From Brachyhypopomus gauderio (taxonomy: Eukaryota > Chordata > Actinopteri > Gymnotiformes > Hypopomidae), in NCBI RefSeq assembly GCF_052324685.1, contig NC_135225.1, forward strand, positions 15,071,185-15,135,184: a stretch of 64,000 nucleotides of DNA. The letters are read 5' to 3'. Shown here piece after piece: positions 59,106 to 64,000 of the stretch (position 1 is the first letter of the stretch; the number at the start of each line of letters is the position of its first letter). Both the position numbers and the translations under genes were made by a program. The notes beneath the pieces are model-generated. The model was not told the DNA's origin and made no database searches. It saw only the letters and a program-made list of their open reading frames with translations.

Positions 59106-60467
59106 CCCCCCACCACAGCCATTAAACATCTTTACTGTGTGTCCAAAGTATAGAGGAAACTGTGTTTCTAAATCACAAACACCACTGTGCTGTAAAGGCT
59201 GCTTGTCCCGCACACGTCAGCTCCGTCTGACCAAACTAACAGGGACACTGTGCTTTCTCTTTCCTGTCATCTCTTCTGTAACGTAGCCACATAGAGTGCA
59301 AACGAAGATAAACGCTACACAACCTGATCAAATCAAGAATACAAAATAAACAAATTATAAAGAATACAGTTACAAAGACGAACAACCTCCAGTGCTGTTC
59401 AACAAACCTAAGAGTTTGTATATTTGTGTTTTCTACAAAGGGAAGGGGGGGCGGGGGGGGGTCTTGAGCAGGAAGAGAACTGGGTCAAAGCCAGAAGGAG
59501 CGAGACATAGAGACTTTCTCAGACGAGACATGGTGGAGATGTTTTGACAGTACACATCCCTTGTGTGTAATGTCTGACATGGACAGAGGGGTGAAAACAA
59601 CAGAGCCGTTCTGAGCAGCACTAGCCTTTAATCACCCGGGACGTTGGTTCTGGTTGAGGATTTGGTTAGGCCCACCTTCATTTCCAATTACACTTCCAAA
59701 TTAAGATCCTACAAGAACATCTCAGAACATTCTCAACATATCAGTTCCCTCTTATAAAGCCACTGCGGAGAGTGCTGGATGCCCTCACGACCCAGTGAAC
59801 TGCGTGTGGAGAATCCCAGTGACATCAGTGAATGAAGCTCCACCCTGTGTGTGGAACCCAGGCCTCATCTGAGCGAGTACTTCACAGCAAGTGCTACCAG
59901 AGTCCCAGGAGTAGAAGGTGTTGCAGTCGCGCAGACGGGAGTGTGGATGAACTCGAGACACCGAGGAGGTTTCTGCATCACCAAAACGGAGCTGTCTTGG
60001 TCATCGTGGCAGTGCGTGGGAACCACCAACTCCTCCTTGTCCTTCGGTGGCCATCATATCCATCAACCAGGTGAGCAAAAGGTCATGTTTCATGTTTCAA
60101 AAGTGGTCAAACATCTACACCATGTTATAAAATAAGATGGGCGAGTCTTGTGGGGAGTGGTCAGTTATGTCATGTTTCAAACAATGATGGGTAAGTCCTG
60201 TGGGGATAGTCAAACAGTCACGTCACTTTCAGAAGATGATGTGAGGGTCTTAGGGATGTGGTCAAAGAGTTAGATCATGTTTCAAAAGAAGGTAGGCGGG
60301 TCCTGGGGGCATGGTCAAACAGAGACTTTGTCTGCTCACACACGGCCACAGAGCACCAGTCATTACAGGAAAGAGGGACAGTGTTTAAAAAGCAGGGAAG
60401 AAAGAGAACAAAAAGACAGATGAAAGAGGAGACAGACAAATGCTTGGTTTATAATGGTGTGACCTCC

Positions 60468-61910
<1,443 letters not shown>

Positions 61911-62584
61911 CGTCCTGAACACAAGGGGAAACTGACGTTTATTTACAGTACAAAAACAGACACGTTACTCCATTCGCATTTCTTCTACACAATCTATTCG
62001 AATAACTAGTGCTTAAAGAAATATAACCTTAATAACACGAATGAGACGGTGGTGTGAAAATGTTCCCGGAAGAAGGTGAACAATACTGGATAATACACAT
62101 GAGGACAGTGCGCCACACATGACCCAGAACAACCAGAACATGGATCTACGACCACTCGTATGATTCATGTTAGGCAGTAAGACAACTCAATTATCTAATC
62201 AGTAAAACATCCAATATCCAGCGAACTAGCTGAACTAGCGAACTTGTTTAGATCAGATTACAAGTCATTGCCGCTGCACTAACGGCTCACAGTCAAACAG
62301 CCTTTACACAAACGGAGACAAACAGCTTTCCACACAGGTGTTGATGTTTACTGCCCGCTGCGAGGAGCAGTTGGTGGGGCAGTTGGTGAGGTTTGTGCAC
62401 CTCTCCCTGGGTTAGCACGTTAGCAGCCAGCTAGTGGCTATATGTGTTGTTTAGCCAAAATCGCCCCATCAAACACTGATTAACAGCTGAAAGGAAAACG
62501 CCCGGTTCGCCTGTACGTGTCGAGTCACTTGAACAGCACGTGTGTGCACACGGTTCAGGTGTGAATCTGCACATTTTTCCTCAC

Positions 62585-62760
62585 CTTACGATAATTCTGT
62601 CGTCCGTAGAGCCCAACAAACAATCCTTTCGCTTCGTTCGGAAGCTCAGTAACGCGCATGCGCGCAGCACGTCCTCCGGTCTTCGACTCCAGGCGACTCT
62701 CCGACTGTACGTCGTCCACAAAGACACCCGTTTTAGCAACATGGGGAAGGTCACTTCCTG
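62585..62760 (-). promoter_or_regulatory. tmem50a: tmem50a noncoding first exon and promoter
   Basis: The donor TAAG|GTGAGG at 62585/62584 would join the acceptor at 61918, giving a noncoding first exon. The NRF-1 palindrome GCGCATGCGC is at 62654-62663, in a CpG-rich stretch. An ETS-type CAGGAAGTG lies on the gene strand near 62755. The exact start site is unknown. Confidence 0.6.
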
Positions 62761-62764
62761 GAAA

Positions 62765-63310
62765 CATTTAAAGACTCGCTGTTTACTGATGTGCATAGTT
62801 TACAACTGCAGCATACTGTAATACCAGATAAACAGGAGACAACAGTGATTGGGGCAGTATGGTCACGCAAGCAAGATCGTATGGAGACATAACAGAATCA
62901 GGACAACACATTCAGGGTCAGAATTATGACATTCACCTACAGCAGGAGACACATGGAGACATTTGATGATTGTTATGTTAACGTCAGCTGTGAAGGACTC
63001 TGGTAACCATGCAGCTGAGAACATGGAGAAACATTGCCCTTTCTTAAATCAACTATAGATCTACTTTTTCTATGGAGCCGATCGACCTCCCTTTGAAGCC
63101 CCCCCCCCCCTCCTGTGGTGCTGCCATTAAAGTGTTGAGAATGAAAATGCATTTTAGTGCGGCCTCCATGTGGCAACACAGTTGCTACTCTCAGTACTTT
63201 CATACTCAACTGTCTCCTGTCCGTTAACCTTCCCTACATTTACTTTGTCATTACCAGAAAATGCAGTAGCTGATTTTTCCGTTGTTGATCATTACTACAA
63301 TAAACATTTT
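62765..63310. other. Intergenic between tmem50a and the edge gene
   Basis: A short C-run at about 63100-63110. No exon was recognised. Confidence 0.5.
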
Positions 63311-63319
63311 ATTTGATTA

Positions 63320-63870
63320 TAAACTATAGACCATGCATAACTTAATTTAACAATATACCCCCCCCAACTCATTCATACAGCACAGCTCTGATCACATCTG
63401 GTTTTATTCTGATTTATCAATACAATAATATACATGACACTGAATGTATAGAACAAAGGTAACTAAGAGTGGTCTAGAGCAAGGATTACTTTCACATTCT
63501 GTATAAGTAGAGACAGAATAAAAAGATATTTCACAGGCCAAAGAAGTAGCCTTTAGAAGTCATACAAATTAGATCTTTATTAGTAATAAAAATTAGATTT
63601 TTATTAGATGAAAAACTATATTGACTATGCATAGCTTCATTTAACAATACACCCCCCCCCCAACTCCTTCATACAGTATGTGAGCTCTGATCACATCTGG
63701 TTTTATTCTTATTTATCAATACAATTTTAGATACATTACACTGAATGTATAGAACAAAGAATTGTAACTAAAACAGTGGTCTAGAGCAAGGATGTACTTT
63801 CACATTCTGTATAAGTGGAGACGGAATCAAAAGATATTAAAAGGCCCAGAGAAGAAGCCTTAAGAAGGTC
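63320..63870. repeat. Tandem duplication of about 310 bp next to the edge gene
   Basis: 63335-63555 and 63640-63865 share long stretches in order: TTTAACAATA, CTCTGATCACATCTGGTTTT, ACTGAATGTATAGAACAAAG, GTGGTCTAGAGCAAGGAT and ACTTTCACATTCTGTATAAG. It lies just downstream of the partial minus-strand gene, so it may be a duplicated 3' UTR. Confidence 0.85.
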
Positions 63871-63915
63871 CCACGCTTGGTGAGTGGTGGAAAAGGTCCT
63901 GCTGGCCAACAGTGT

Positions 63916-63999
63916 CTAGACGACTCCAAGCAGTTGCAGAGCGATGTATATAGACAGAATGATGACCCCAAAAAGGCCGATGTACCCATAAGCTCCATT
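63916..63999 (-). CDS. C-terminal end of an unrecognised membrane protein (partial)
   Basis: The minus strand from the window edge reads NGAYGYIGLFGVIILSIYIA and continues QLLGVV to a TAG stop at 63918-63916. This is one hydrophobic helix of about 20 residues ending two or three residues before the stop, as in a tail-anchored or multi-pass protein. No family was recognised. The segment downstream of the stop is a tandem duplication, possibly its 3' UTR. The exon continues past the window, so a chance open frame is not excluded, but the hydrophobic pattern and the sharp stop argue for a real terminal exon. Confidence 0.5.
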   Translation of the reverse strand, partial: NGAYGYIGLFGVIILSIYIALQLLGVV

Positions 64000-64000
64000 C

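Noticed and set aside
59832-60135. Plus-strand coding gene inside the tmem50a 3' UTR
   Set aside because: Overlapping short frames without splice or domain support.

Overview
The window comes from a ray-finned fish nuclear genome, probably an otophysan. Four vertebrate genes with GT-AG introns are recognisable. Long CA/TG runs, many 20-40 bp minisatellites, Tc1/mariner, hAT, L2/CR1-like and LTR elements, and a tRNA-derived SINE with a GGTTCGATTCCC B box fill the rest. The species call is inference.

Layout. 1-17.2 kb holds no intact host gene. It contains an L2-like LINE tail split by a TA-flanked DNA element, a palindromic MITE split by an hAT MITE, a young LTR element with one acidic repeat ORF (8384-10452), and a THAP-domain gene remnant whose first exon is split by a 155-bp hAT MITE. 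17.2-34.3 kb is ldlrap1 (ARH, minus, 9 coding exons, 286 aa). 36.9-51.0 kb is maco1 (macoilin, minus, 11 coding exons, 697 aa) with a CpG-rich promoter near 51 kb. 52.6-59.1 kb is a single Rh30-type gene, rhd/rhce-like (plus, 10 exons, 415 aa). 59.1-62.7 kb is tmem50a (minus, 6 coding exons, 160 aa), tail to tail with rhd. The last 85 bases hold the C-terminal end of an unrecognised minus-strand membrane protein, with a tandemly duplicated segment downstream of its stop.

The order ldlrap1-maco1-rh-tmem50a, orientations included, matches human 1p36.11 read as LDLRAP1-MACO1-RHCE-TMEM50A. The fish gene therefore sits in the RHCE position. The genes share a neighbourhood, not a pathway: an endocytic adaptor, a neuronal ER protein, an Rh membrane protein and a small ER/endosomal membrane protein. 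Exon coordinates were joined by hand and reading phase is continuous through all four genes.

The most unusual signal is that two minisatellites, in ldlrap1 and maco1, each repeat the 5' splice site of the adjacent exon, giving about 20 and 8 decoy donors. Other acceptors in the same genes sit against TG repeats, rhd exon 6 follows about 690 bp of tandem pyrimidine repeats, and a minisatellite abuts the rhd start codon.
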